Shown here one piece after another: positions 26,689 to 35,933 of a stretch of DNA of 64,000 nucleotides. The notes below the pieces were generated by a model that searched no databases, was not told the origin of the DNA, and was given only the letters and a program-made list of their open reading frames with translations. A program made the position numbers and the translations under genes. The DNA is from Lyngbya sp. PCC 8106 (GTDB lineage Bacteria > Cyanobacteriota > Cyanobacteriia > Cyanobacteriales > Microcoleaceae): positions 1 through 64,000 of the forward strand of contig NZ_AAVU01000041.1 of NCBI RefSeq assembly GCF_000169095.1. Direction: 5' to 3'. Numbering within the stretch: the first letter of the stretch is position 1; each line of letters opens with the position of its first letter.

Positions 26689-29076
26689 TTGACAGACGAT
26701 TTTGATTCAGACTTGAATTCACCTTCTAGCTCGACGCAAACCCTCCATCCGGCGTCCGTTTCATTGACTTTGACCGGGAATGACTCAAAAGCGATCCCGG
26801 CCTCTAGAGAAGCAGCATTGCAGGGAATTCGCGACGGTTTGCGCCCAGGACAGCAACAAATGGCAGACTGGGAAGGCGGGCCTTTAGCGGTGTCGGCAGT
26901 TCCAGGGGCGGGAAAGTCTACCGGAATGGCATCTGCTGCGGCTATTGCGATCGCCCGTTATCATCTTAATACTCATCGTCAGTTAGTGGTAGTGACGTTT
27001 ACTCGGGCAGCAGCAGCTAATATTCGGTCTAAAATTAATGAACAACTGAAAAATCTGGGTTTACCGATGGGCGGTTTTTTGGTCTATACGTTACACGCCC
27101 TGGCTTTGAATATCGCCCGCCAACATCCAGAATTATCGGGTTTAGATCTAGAGAATTCGACGCTAATTTTACCGACTCCGAGTAATCGTTTAACCCGAAC
27201 TTGTGTAGAGTTGTGGATCAATAATTATCCTCGCCACTATCAGCGCTTAATCGAAGGAATGCAGTTTGATGGGGAAGAAACTGAACGGTTGCGGCGTCAG
27301 TCGGTGTTGAGAACAGAAGTTTTACCAGACTTGTCTTGGAAAGTGATTCAAGAGGCAAAAAGTTCGGGTTTAAAGCCTTCTGATTTACGAGATTTAGCGA
27401 CAATTATTCCGGATGAATATGAGATTTTAGCGATCGCGGCAGGGTTGTATGAAAATTACGAGAAATTGCTAAAACAACGTCAGTTCATCGATTATGATGA
27501 GATGATTTTAGCCGCTTTGCGGGTTCTCAAAAATGATCGGGTTTGTCAGCAATGGCAAGAACGAGTGTTTGCAGTTTTTGAAGATGAAGCCCAAGATTCG
27601 ACCCCTTTACAAACAGAGTTACTGAAAATATTAGCAACAGATTCAACTTCAGACAATATTTTAAATTTAGTTAGAGTTGGTGATCCCAATCAAGCGATTA
27701 ATTCGACATTTACTCCGGCTGATCCGATTTATTTTCGCAACTTTTGTCAAGACTGTCAACAGATAGATCGTTTGGCAACGATGGATCAAGCGGGGCGAAG
27801 TTCACAGATTATTATTGATGCGGCTAATTTTGTGTTAAAATGGGTGAATAATTCTCAGTTAGCCGGAACAGAAAAGCCGTTTCAAGCACAAGAAATTCGT
27901 CCGGTAACGGAAGGCGATCCTCAATCGAATCCCAATCCTTCCCCCGTCGGTTTGGGTTTAGAACTGTATCGACCTGTTGATGTTTATCAGACTGTAGAAT
28001 TAATTGCCGAGCGAGTGATTCAATTAATTCAAGATAATCCTGATGGTAAATTTGCGATTTTAGTCCGGGAAAATAAACAAGGGGAATTTATTTCTAATTT
28101 GTTGACTCGTCCTGATGAATTTAATTTTAAAGTTGATTTAAGAGAGCATCCGATTAAAATTTATGATGCGTCTTTAGCCGCCCGAAATTCGCGTATTCCG
28201 GCTGAAATCTTATCATTATTACAGTTTATTGATCGTCCTCATTCTCCAGATTATCTTAAAGCTGCGTTAAAAGTCTTTAGCGATCGCCAATTAATTCCCA
28301 ATCAAGATTTTAACGCTTTAGTGATTCAACCGGAAGAATTTCTTTATCCTGGCCCTCTAGAGACTTCGCCCTCTGATCAGGTTCGGAAATGTCGGCTTTT
28401 TTGTCGGGGTTTGTTACAAGCCCGTTTAGAATTAGCCCCGTTTCAACTGATTTCATTTTTAGCATTAACATTGCAATATGAACGCAGTGAATTAGCGACA
28501 GCAGATAAATTAGCCGAACGAATTGTTAAACAAACTTTAGGGAATAATTCAATTCCGGCTATTGTTAATGTGTTGAATGAAATTGTCAGTTCAGAACGAT
28601 TTGAAACCGTTGATATTGTCGATCAAGATGAATCAAATGAGAGTATATTTACTCGTAAGGGTCAACTCACAATTATTACTATGCACAAAGCCAAAGGTTT
28701 AGACTGGGATTATGTGTTTTTACCGTTTCTACATGAACAAACAATTCCGGGAAGTTTACGGGTTTTACCTCAAAGTCGCTTCTTAGGAGAGTTTACCCTA
28801 TCAGAAGTCGCACGCGCACAAATTCGGGCTAATTTGCATCAACAACATCCCTTACCCAATGTAATGCAAGCTTGGGAACAGGCAGGATATTTAAAAACAG
28901 CAGAAGAATACCGTTTATTGTATGTAGCAATGACAAGGGCGAAACAGTTATTGTGGATGTCTGCGGCGCGTCAATCCCCTTATTCTTGGCACAAACCGGA
29001 AAATTTACAAGATCAAAAACCTTGTCCGATTTTACCCGCATTAAAAGAACGTTTTCCCGATCATTTTAAGTCGTAG
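26689..29076 (+). CDS. UvrD/Rep-family superfamily I DNA helicase
   Basis: A 795-residue SF1A helicase with motif I AVPGAGKST (about 70-78), Ia TFTRAAAANIRSKI, II VFEDEAQDSTP, III VGDPNQAINSTF, V ITMHKAKGLDWDYVFLPFL and VI LLYVAMTRAKQLLWMS. The order and spacing match PcrA/UvrD translocases in repair or fork restart. Motif II is DEAQ, as in the family. The start is TTG 26689; the next ATG is 57 codons on, still before motif I, so the true start is uncertain. The N-terminal 50 residues are low-complexity. Divergent from scpA. Confidence 0.88.
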   Translation: MTDDFDSDLNSPSSSTQTLHPASVSLTLTGNDSKAIPASREAALQGIRDGLRPGQQQMADWEGGPLAVSAVPGAGKSTGMASAAAIAIARYHLNTHRQLVVVTFTRAAAANIRSKINEQLKNLGLPMGGFLVYTLHALALNIARQHPELSGLDLENSTLILPTPSNRLTRTCVELWINNYPRHYQRLIEGMQFDGEETERLRRQSVLRTEVLPDLSWKVIQEAKSSGLKPSDLRDLATIIPDEYEILAIAAGLYENYEKLLKQRQFIDYDEMILAALRVLKNDRVCQQWQERVFAVFEDEAQDSTPLQTELLKILATDSTSDNILNLVRVGDPNQAINSTFTPADPIYFRNFCQDCQQIDRLATMDQAGRSSQIIIDAANFVLKWVNNSQLAGTEKPFQAQEIRPVTEGDPQSNPNPSPVGLGLELYRPVDVYQTVELIAERVIQLIQDNPDGKFAILVRENKQGEFISNLLTRPDEFNFKVDLREHPIKIYDASLAARNSRIPAEILSLLQFIDRPHSPDYLKAALKVFSDRQLIPNQDFNALVIQPEEFLYPGPLETSPSDQVRKCRLFCRGLLQARLELAPFQLISFLALTLQYERSELATADKLAERIVKQTLGNNSIPAIVNVLNEIVSSERFETVDIVDQDESNESIFTRKGQLTIITMHKAKGLDWDYVFLPFLHEQTIPGSLRVLPQSRFLGEFTLSEVARAQIRANLHQQHPLPNVMQAWEQAGYLKTAEEYRLLYVAMTRAKQLLWMSAARQSPYSWHKPENLQDQKPCPILPALKERFPDHFKS

Positions 29077-29134
29077 AAATATGCACTGAGCTAGATATAA
29101 TAGTGTATAATAAGCAAAAATAGGAATTCTAGAC

Positions 29135-29875
29135 ATGGGCGGAAAAAACAAAAAACACTATCAAAACATTGGCAGTATTTATAATGATTTATGGTCTTTT
29201 TCGGAAGATTACATGAGATTTATGACTGCAAATATAATCAAATATTTACGCTTAAAATCAACGGATACTCTGGTCGATTTGGGCTGCGGTACGGGGATGT
29301 ATTCCCAATCAATTGTTAAGCAGATACCGTTAGATAATCCGATTATCTGTGTAGACCCTTCTGAAGAGATGCTCTCACAATTGCCATCAAGTTATCAATA
29401 TAAAACTAGGGCGGTAGATGCAATTAATTTTCTTTCCGAACCGGAAATTTACAATAAGGTTTTTATGAAAGAAGTTATTCATCATATAAATGAGCAAGAG
29501 TTACTATTCAGCAGCTTATTCAAAAGACTACCTCCCAACGGGATTTTCTTGTTGATACTTCTGCCTCCGACTATCGATTATCCTTTATTCAGCGAAGCTT
29601 TAGAGCGATATAAAAAAGGTCAGCCTCACTATAATAATCTCAGCAACTTGCTTGAAAAAGTAGGCTTTAACGTCTCGGTAAATTTTGTTGAATATCTTCA
29701 TGCTATTCCCAAAGATCAATACTTTAAAATGGTGGAAAATCGCTATATGTCCTTACTTTCGTTCTTTGACGATCAACAATTAGCAGAAGGTTTAGCAGAA
29801 ATGTCCCAAAAGTATGCTCAACAGTCTATTCTTGAATTTCCTGACCGTTTTGTTTTTATTACAGCAAGCAAATAG
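29135..29875 (+). CDS. Class I SAM-dependent methyltransferase
   Basis: A 246-residue methyltransferase. Motif I LVDLGCGTGMYSQSI (about 47-61) binds S-adenosylmethionine, ICVDPSEEML gives the acidic ribose ligand, and VFMKEVIHHIN resembles motif post-I of the UbiE/type-11 group. The substrate is unknown. Two TATAAT hexamers (29096-29101 and 29106-29111) lie in the 58-bp gap after the helicase, so it likely has its own promoter. Residues after 130 diverge from generic members (QPHYNNLSNLLEKVGFNV). Confidence 0.8.
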   Translation: MGGKNKKHYQNIGSIYNDLWSFSEDYMRFMTANIIKYLRLKSTDTLVDLGCGTGMYSQSIVKQIPLDNPIICVDPSEEMLSQLPSSYQYKTRAVDAINFLSEPEIYNKVFMKEVIHHINEQELLFSSLFKRLPPNGIFLLILLPPTIDYPLFSEALERYKKGQPHYNNLSNLLEKVGFNVSVNFVEYLHAIPKDQYFKMVENRYMSLLSFFDDQQLAEGLAEMSQKYAQQSILEFPDRFVFITASK

Positions 29876-30030
29876 AGAAGATAAACTTGAACTCACTTCA
29901 ATTGGCTTTAAATGTGCTGTCGGTGAACTCTATGAGGATGTATTGGGGTTAAGCTAAGTTGTGAGCTTGATCTTCTTAGAGAATAAACACGCTATGATAA
30001 TAAACTGAAGATTAAGAAATGTAAAGAGCT

Positions 30031-30651
30031 TTGACTGCTAGTTTAAAATCAACTGACCCCATTCAACAGCCAACCGCTTGGCACCGTCTCCGTACCCACT
30101 GGGAGGGCGGAGAAGAAAAAGTTCGTCAGGGCTTACCCCATAGCCAACTGTCTCCGGCGTGGCAAATTTTGTTACTAGGCGATGGTTCTCCGACTCGTCA
30201 CTTGCAACTGTTAACAACCGAACCGACAGAGGTGGATGTGATTGATATGTCGCCTGTGGGGATAGATAGAGATAGCGCCCCGGATGCCATTGAATTAGTA
30301 CCCGGGCCACGACTACGGCGACAAGTTTGGTTAAAAACCGCTTCAGGACAACGACTGGCTTATGCGGCGTCTTGGTGGGAAGCGAGTCATGTTGATGAAT
30401 ATTTACAAAACCGTTCCTTGCCAATTTGGGCGAGTTTAGCCCGTCTGAGAACAGAGTTATATCGGGATGTACAGGGATTATATTATGGGGAGTCGAAGGC
30501 TTTAGAGTTAGCTTTTGAACAACAGGGGCCGTTTTGGGGGCGTCATTATTTATTTTGGCATCAGGGTAAACCGTTGACGCTCATTTATGAGGTATTTTCG
30601 CCTTATTTAACTCAATATTTAGGGCCGATGCCAGGGGTGATAAAACAGTGA
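30031..30651 (+). CDS. Cyanobacterial chorismate lyase (DUF98 family)
   Basis: A 206-residue protein of the cyanobacterial chorismate pyruvate-lyase family, which converts chorismate to 4-hydroxybenzoate and pyruvate. This is the entry step for plastoquinone in cyanobacteria. Recognisable stretches are WQILLLGDGSPTRHLQLLTTEPTEVDVI, GPRLRRQVWLKTASGQRLAYAASWWEA and RSLPIWASLARLRTELYRDV. The arginine and C-terminal YEVFSPYL positions fit the family. It starts with TTG; no ATG occurs before the conserved region. Together with UbiX (13095-13709), two steps of head-group synthesis lie in this window. It is followed convergently by prmA. Confidence 0.85.
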   Translation: MTASLKSTDPIQQPTAWHRLRTHWEGGEEKVRQGLPHSQLSPAWQILLLGDGSPTRHLQLLTTEPTEVDVIDMSPVGIDRDSAPDAIELVPGPRLRRQVWLKTASGQRLAYAASWWEASHVDEYLQNRSLPIWASLARLRTELYRDVQGLYYGESKALELAFEQQGPFWGRHYLFWHQGKPLTLIYEVFSPYLTQYLGPMPGVIKQ

Positions 30652-30673
30652 ACATCTCCGCTTTTGCCTTTGA

Positions 30674-31564
30674 CTAAGAACGTCGAATGTTAAAACAACA
30701 CCAGTCTTGGCGCTTCCAAAGTGTTGCAACTATCCACCCATGTTGTTCGAGAGTATCAGCAATGGGTTTAGCTTGGTCGAGTAAAATTCCACTGAGAATT
30801 CCCCAGGTTGTCGGTTTAGTAATCACAGTAAATTTAGGAATTAAATCAATAATGACTTCTGCTAAAATATTACAAAGAATTCCATCAACAGGCTCATTCA
30901 CTAACTGAATAATTTCTTCAATTCCTCCCTGTTCTACTTTCATTTGTGTAGCAGAAAGATTGTTCAGTTGGCGATTTTGACGAGCCGAACGTACCGCCAT
31001 CGGATCAATATCAACCGCGTAGGCTTTAGTCGCCCCCAACAGCAACGCCCCAATCGATAATATCCCAGAACCACAGCCAACATCTGCGACAACCAAATTT
31101 TCCGGCTTGACACTCAACCGCATTTCAATTGATTCTAGACAAAGCTGAGTTGTAGCATGAGCGCCTGTTCCGAAAGCAACACCCGGATCGAGGTGTAACA
31201 AAATGCGATCAGACTTAGCAGGTGTTTCTAGCCAAGCCGGATAAATCAAGAAATAATCACCAATCTTTGTGGGTTCCCAATGTTTTTTCCAGCTACTCGC
31301 CCAGTCTTGTTCATCAATGAGATTCCATTGGACAACCGGAAGGCTAGTTTCCATACACAGCGCATCTTGACGCAGCCAGAGAGCGAGTGCGGCTAAATCT
31401 AATAAATGAGCTTTTTCTTCAGGAAGATAAGCTGAAACTAGGCAGGAATTGTTTTGATTCTGACTTGCTGTTCCTCGACAGCCAAAACTTTCCAGACGCC
31501 AGAAGATAGATTCTTCTAACACGGGATCGCATAGAACTTGAATTTCCCACCAGCTATGTATCAT
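30674..31564 (-). CDS. prmA: Ribosomal protein L11 methyltransferase
   Basis: A 296-residue methyltransferase that trimethylates ribosomal protein L11. The N-terminal L11-binding domain (WWEIQVLCDPVLEESIFWRLESFGCRG) is followed by the SAM-binding domain with VVADVGCGSGILSIGALLLGA, then IDPMAVRSARQN and GILCNILAEVII. DPGVAFGTGAHATTQLCLE is the family's substrate/cofactor loop. The frame continues to 31720, but the extra 52 residues are not homologous, so ATG 31564 is chosen. It follows serA by 162 bp on the same strand, and the start region lies in that gap. Confidence 0.93.
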   Translation of the reverse strand: MIHSWWEIQVLCDPVLEESIFWRLESFGCRGTASQNQNNSCLVSAYLPEEKAHLLDLAALALWLRQDALCMETSLPVVQWNLIDEQDWASSWKKHWEPTKIGDYFLIYPAWLETPAKSDRILLHLDPGVAFGTGAHATTQLCLESIEMRLSVKPENLVVADVGCGSGILSIGALLLGATKAYAVDIDPMAVRSARQNRQLNNLSATQMKVEQGGIEEIIQLVNEPVDGILCNILAEVIIDLIPKFTVITKPTTWGILSGILLDQAKPIADTLEQHGWIVATLWKRQDWCCFNIRRS

Positions 31565-31726
31565 GTCAATCCTGCAAAATTCGGAATTCGGAATTTGTGA
31601 TGGCTTGTCGGCAGACATCCGCATTGAGTGAGCCTGAGCCTTTTTACTATTATCCAGTAGAAGCTCAGGAAAAACCCCCCGATCACACCTTCCGAACTCC
31701 AAATCGATTTCTACTGCCAATTCGAC

Positions 31727-33310
31727 TTAGAGAGTAACGGTGTAAGCATCCCGAATTCCAGGTACTTTCATAATCTCACTTAAGAGACCTTCGGGTAAGG
31801 GGTCATCAATACTTAAGACCATAACCGCTTCACCCCGGACAATTTTTCGGCCGACTTGCATACTGGCAATATTAACGTTAAAACTGCCCAAAAGAGAGCC
31901 AATTTTACCAATAATTCCCGGCATATCCCGGTGTAAGGTAAATAGCATATGGTGAGTCGGAGGAACGTTAATCGGGAAACCATCAATATTGGTAATCCGC
32001 ATTTCACTCGAACCCAGTAATGCTCCGGTGACTGAATGAGTCCCTAAAGAACCTTTGGCTTCTAAGTGTAACGAACCCGTGTAGTCATTGGCTGAAGCAT
32101 CGCGGGTTTCAATCACATGAATCCCCCGTTCTTTGGCTTCGATGCTGGCGTTGACATAGTTTACTCGTTCGCGCAATGCTTGAGAAAGTAAGCCTTTGAG
32201 AGAAGCAACAACCACAGGCTGACTGTTGTTGGTGGCGAGTTCCCCTTGTAGACGAACATCTAAGAAATCAACTCGTCCTCCAGCTAACTGACTCACCAGA
32301 TTTCCCAAGGTTTCCGCCAACTGAAGATAAGGCTTGAGTTTTTCTAGGGCGTCGGGATACAAACCGGGAATATTCACCGCAGAACGTGCAGGTAAACCGA
32401 GTAATACATCTCGAATTTGTTCGGCGACATCAACCGCAACGTTAACTTGGGCTTCTTCGGTGGAGGCGCCTAAGTGGGGCGTGAGAACCAATTTTTGATC
32501 TAATGCTCTTAGGGGTGATTCTGCTTCTAAGGGTTCATTTTCATAAACATCAATTGCAGCCCCGGCAATTTGGCCTTGTTTGAGAGCTTCGACTAAAGCC
32601 GCTTCATCAATAATTCCCCCTCGCGCACAGTTAATAATTCGGGCGGTGGGTTTCATTTTCTCGAAGGCTTTCGCATCAATCATGTGATACGTGTCCTTCG
32701 TTTTGGGCATATGCAAGGTAATGTAGTCAGACTCTTGCAGTAATAGCTCTAAGTCTACCAAGCGACAACTGAGTTGATCGGCTCGTTCTTGGGAAATGTA
32801 GGGATCAAAAGCTAGAAGTTTCATCCCCATTGCTTTGGCGGCGGCGGCGACGTGGGAACCAATTTTACCGAGGCCAACTATTCCCAAGGTTTTTTTATAG
32901 ACTTCAACGCCGATAAACTTTTTACGATCCCATTTACCACTTTTAACCGATTGGTTGGCTTCGGGAATGTAGCGCGATAAGGATAACATCATCGCCAGGG
33001 CGTGTTCAGCAGCAGCAATGGTGTTTCCCTCGGGAGAATTCACGACAACGATTCCCGCTCGTGTAGCGGCGGCTACATCGACGTTATCGACTCCGACACC
33101 GGCTCGACCAATAATTTTAAGCTGAACGCCTGCTTCAATTATTTCTTGGGTGACGCGAGTGCCGGAACGTATCATTAAAGCATCATATTCTGAAATAATT
33201 TTGACTAATTCCTCTGCGGGTAAGCCTGTTTTCACATCGACTTGCGCCACTTGGGACAGGATATCAATTCCAGCTGGATCGATTGAATCGGAGACAAGAA
33301 CCTTAGGCAT
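31727..33310 (-). CDS. serA: D-3-phosphoglycerate dehydrogenase
   Basis: A 527-residue enzyme oxidising 3-phosphoglycerate to 3-phosphohydroxypyruvate with NAD+, the first step of serine synthesis. The N-terminal motif VLVSDSIDPAG, the NAD motif LGIVGLGKIGSHVA, catalytic GGIIDEAALVEAL (Arg in the NCARGG), Glu in YENEP and HLGASTEEAQ (His) are all present. The C-terminal half has the intervening ASB domain and an ACT domain (about 455-527) that binds serine as feedback inhibitor. ATG 33310 begins MPKVLVSD, the usual start; a seven-residue extension exists. Divergent from the 33789 gene. Confidence 0.96.
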   Translation of the reverse strand: MPKVLVSDSIDPAGIDILSQVAQVDVKTGLPAEELVKIISEYDALMIRSGTRVTQEIIEAGVQLKIIGRAGVGVDNVDVAAATRAGIVVVNSPEGNTIAAAEHALAMMLSLSRYIPEANQSVKSGKWDRKKFIGVEVYKKTLGIVGLGKIGSHVAAAAKAMGMKLLAFDPYISQERADQLSCRLVDLELLLQESDYITLHMPKTKDTYHMIDAKAFEKMKPTARIINCARGGIIDEAALVEALKQGQIAGAAIDVYENEPLEAESPLRALDQKLVLTPHLGASTEEAQVNVAVDVAEQIRDVLLGLPARSAVNIPGLYPDALEKLKPYLQLAETLGNLVSQLAGGRVDFLDVRLQGELATNNSQPVVVASLKGLLSQALRERVNYVNASIEAKERGIHVIETRDASANDYTGSLHLEAKGSLGTHSVTGALLGSSEMRITNIDGFPINVPPTHHMLFTLHRDMPGIIGKIGSLLGSFNVNIASMQVGRKIVRGEAVMVLSIDDPLPEGLLSEIMKVPGIRDAYTVTL

Positions 33311-33788
33311 AATTATGCAAATGGGTTGCAACAGTAGGGCGGGAGATGCTACCCCGTTATGGATTGGGGTCTTTACCGTTTGGAGAATCTGTTGGATCAG
33401 ATCTCTTTTCTGGTGTTTATAATACCGCAGTACGTTATTCTACCTGCTTTGGGGGACTTTTTTGGGCTGATTGTTGGAAAAAATTAAGCTTTGTGACCAA
33501 AAAAATAGTCAATCGATTCTACAGGTGGCGCACGATCGCGACTGGATTTCCTTGATTTGACTTGGGCTGTTCACTTTTAATCTCCAAAAATTCAGCCTGA
33601 CAAATTTCTCTCTTTCGACAGTTGAAATTAAGGATTTTGAGGGCGGATAATTGGTGGATTTTTTTCTGCACATTTATTGATCTTGATAGTCCTCAATTGT
33701 ATAAAATCAGGTAAAATGACAGAGGACTGCCTTCTAAAGAGCAGTTTTTTCATCAATAAAAGCGGATTAAAACATTTTTTTTGCATCT
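33311..33788. other. Divergent intergenic region, 478 bp
   Basis: It separates serA and the membrane protein at 33789. The right part holds a good promoter and a leader hairpin (annotated separately). The left part, next to serA, must hold the serA promoter but none is obvious to me. No gene is supported. Confidence 0.45.
33677..33705 (+). promoter_or_regulatory. Sigma-70-type promoter before the 33789 membrane protein
   Basis: TTGATC (33677-33682), a 17-base spacer and TATAAA (33700-33705) make a good vegetative promoter. Transcription from about 33712 gives a leader of some 77 nt with a small hairpin (ACTGC 33726-33730 / GCAGT 33741-33745) followed by six T, which resembles a weak terminator before the start codon. 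Confidence 0.6.
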
Positions 33789-34298
33789 ATGAACTATCTC
33801 GTAGCCGTATTGAGCGATCGCATCTCTGCCGAAGCTGCTTATGTTGCTTTGGAAAAAGAAGGTTTCCCGACGGAGAAAGTATCCATTTTAGGTCAAGGAT
33901 ACAAAAGTGCTGATGAGTATGGCTTAATTGATCCCCAAGAACAAGCTTGGAAACAAGTCAAGTTTATGGCGTTTTGGCTGATTCCTTTTGGGTTTGTGGC
34001 GGGTTATACGTTTAGTTTGATCACGGGATTAAATACGTTTTATTGGGCTGGAGAAATTGGTAATCATATTATTGGTGGGATTCTCGGAGGGATTTCGGGC
34101 GGTTTAGGAAGTATCGTTGCCGGAGGCGGTGTCGGTTTAATTGTTGGGGGTGGTGATGCTTTACCTTATCGCAACCGATTAAATGCTGGAAAATATCTGA
34201 TTGTGGTTGAAGGTTCGGAAAGTTCAACTCGCAAAGCAACGAGCGTTTTACGTCAGTTTGAACCCGAAAATATTCAAGGTTATGCCGCACCCAGTTAA
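33789..34298 (+). CDS. Small glycine-rich membrane protein (general-stress-like)
   Basis: A 169-residue protein of a cyanobacterial family. Residues 1-50 (MNYLVAVLSDRISAEAAYVALEKEGFPTEKVSIL) have the alpha/beta pattern of a signalling or general-stress (YflT-like) domain. Two membrane stretches follow (about 60-82 and a glycine-rich segment near 92-122), then a C-terminal half-domain (KYLIVVEGSESSTRKATSVLRQF). The two soluble parts are homologous-looking and may pair. Function is unknown; the family is often predicted as stress-related. A good promoter and a leader hairpin lie upstream, hinting at regulated expression. Confidence 0.6.
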   Translation: MNYLVAVLSDRISAEAAYVALEKEGFPTEKVSILGQGYKSADEYGLIDPQEQAWKQVKFMAFWLIPFGFVAGYTFSLITGLNTFYWAGEIGNHIIGGILGGISGGLGSIVAGGGVGLIVGGGDALPYRNRLNAGKYLIVVEGSESSTRKATSVLRQFEPENIQGYAAPS

Positions 34299-34401
34299 CA
34301 CGATTTATTCCGGTTTCACTGATTTATGTTATGATAATAGTGAACTTGAATATTAAAAACTTTACCTGCAAAACTGATCATTTAACCTCTAAAATCAACG
34401 A

Positions 34402-35181
34402 ATGCTGCCTAGAGAAGAACTGTTAAATAGTGTTGAAAATCGAGATTGTATTGCTCGGGTGATCGATCAAGCCGAACAAGCGATAAAAACCTGGGAAGTC
34501 ACCTATACAGACTTTCTTTCACCGCCGGAACTGGCAGAGGCGCAACGCATTTTTAACCGTCTCACTGAGGTACAATTAGTTACAGGAGGCGGTTATCCCC
34601 AAGCTGAACGTCAACGCATTGCGATCGCTCGTGAAGAACTTCCTTTAGATGATTCTAGTGTTGCAGTTGAAGCGATTGATATTTCGGGGAATTTTCTCTT
34701 TGATACGGCTACTCATCGAGATTTTTTAGGTTCGATGCTCGGAACAGGTATTGTTCGGGAAAAAACAGGTGATATTATTGTCTTGGGAGAACGAGGCGCC
34801 CACGCGGTTGTTGTTCCTGAATTAGTCGAATTTTTAGAAATGAATTTGACTCAAGTTCGTTCCGTTCCCGTCAAAACAAAACGCATAGAATTAAGTGAGT
34901 TAAAGATACGTCCACCTAAGAAAAAAGAAATGACAACTGTTGAAGCTTCCATGCGGTTAGATGCGGTGGCGTCTGCGGGGTTTGGAATGTCTCGCAGCAA
35001 AATGGTGAGTTTAATTGATGGGGGAGATGTGCGGGTGAATTGGAAAGATATTAGTCAAGCGAGTTATCAAGTTAAGTCGGGAGATTTAATCGCAATTCGC
35101 GGAAAAGGGCGCTTAGAAGTTGGGGAAGTTGCTGTGACAAAAAAAGAACGGTATCGTGTTCAGTTAACGAGATATCAGTAA
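34402..35181 (+). CDS. Photosystem II S4-domain protein
   Basis: A 259-residue RNA-binding protein of the cyanobacterial/plastid PSII S4 family, related to YlmH of Gram-positive bacteria. Residues 1-75 form the N-terminal ylmH-like domain. The central part (LLDDSSVAVEAIDISGNF, FLGSMLGTGIVREKTGDIIV) is the family hallmark. The S4 RNA-binding domain lies at about 182-240 (MRLDAVASAGFGMSRSKMVSLIDGGDVRVNW). The name comes from genome-wide phylogenetic co-occurrence with photosystem II, not from a defined enzyme. ATG start, 103 bp downstream of the previous gene. Confidence 0.88.
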   Translation: MLPREELLNSVENRDCIARVIDQAEQAIKTWEVTYTDFLSPPELAEAQRIFNRLTEVQLVTGGGYPQAERQRIAIAREELPLDDSSVAVEAIDISGNFLFDTATHRDFLGSMLGTGIVREKTGDIIVLGERGAHAVVVPELVEFLEMNLTQVRSVPVKTKRIELSELKIRPPKKKEMTTVEASMRLDAVASAGFGMSRSKMVSLIDGGDVRVNWKDISQASYQVKSGDLIAIRGKGRLEVGEVAVTKKERYRVQLTRYQ

Positions 35182-35193
35182 GGGTTTTTCTCT

Positions 35194-35391
35194 GTAGGGG
35201 CGCAAGGCTTGCGCCCGAATCATAGCCGTCGAAATATAAAAAAACGCCGATATAAATCCATCTATTTTTATAATAAATACCCAATAACTGTTATTGAAAT
35301 TTCCAATAAAAACGCCAATATACAGACATCTATTTTTATTGTAAATTCCCTCTGGGGGCGCAACCAAGGGGCGCAAGCCTTGCGCCCCTAC
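35194..35391. repeat. MITE-like 198-bp element with palindromic ends
   Basis: A palindrome built on GGGGCGCAAGGCTTGCGCCC lies at the left end (35194-35216) and its partner at the right end (35368-35391), so the element has inverted termini that are themselves near-palindromes. Inside, two 35-40 bp segments resemble each other, each with a CATCTATTTTTAT core. Such GC-rich ends around AT-rich middles are typical of small non-autonomous elements in cyanobacteria. It sits between the S4 gene and the first KGK gene. Confidence 0.6.
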
Positions 35392-35423
35392 ACAACCCTA
35401 ATAATTGTTCTTGATTATTCTTA

Positions 35424-35897
35424 TTATAAATCAGATTCAAGCTGTCGAAGTTTATCGAGGGGAGATTGGTATTCGTCGGGTTCGTCGGGAGAGAATTCTA
35501 AATCAATTTTGATGATTACTCCAGATAGTTCTAATTGTCTTGCTGAAATAACGGGAGCAGTAAAATCAGGATTTTGATAACGAAAATCAACATCAGTTTT
35601 AATTCTTAATCTCCCTTTTTTCCATCCTGAATAACCCACTCCTAACAATTGACACTCTAATTCTTGAGTAGAAGATTCCCATTGACTTTCAGATAATTCA
35701 AAAGTAACCTTTTTATCAACTAAAATTCCACTTCTCACTATACCAATAACTCGAGCATTATCGCAGACATTAGCTCTAATATTTTCTAAAATCAATTCTG
35801 CGAACAATCCTACCGTATATGTTATATCATATTGAAATAATAAAACATCTTCATCACAATTTAGAGATTGAAACCCATCATTCAAATTGCTTTTCAT
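35424..35897 (-). CDS. KGK-domain protein 1
   Basis: A 157-residue protein I place in the cyanobacterial KGK family (PF08872 type), named after a Trp-x-Lys-Gly-Lys motif. Here WKKGRLRIKTDVD replaces it, with Arg for the second Lys. Shared landmarks with the two other copies are NCDEDVLLF near the N-terminus, ELECQLLGVGYSGW before the motif, IIKIDLEFSPDEPDEYQ and the C-terminal LDKLRQLESD. Function is unknown and no catalytic motif is obvious. It is followed (upstream in transcription) by a second copy at 35934 with 36 bp between, probably a tandem duplication. Confidence 0.7.
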   Translation of the reverse strand: MKSNLNDGFQSLNCDEDVLLFQYDITYTVGLFAELILENIRANVCDNARVIGIVRSGILVDKKVTFELSESQWESSTQELECQLLGVGYSGWKKGRLRIKTDVDFRYQNPDFTAPVISARQLELSGVIIKIDLEFSPDEPDEYQSPLDKLRQLESDL

Positions 35898-35933
35898 AAC
35901 CCATTATTTCTCCTAATCTATTTGTAAGCCTAA

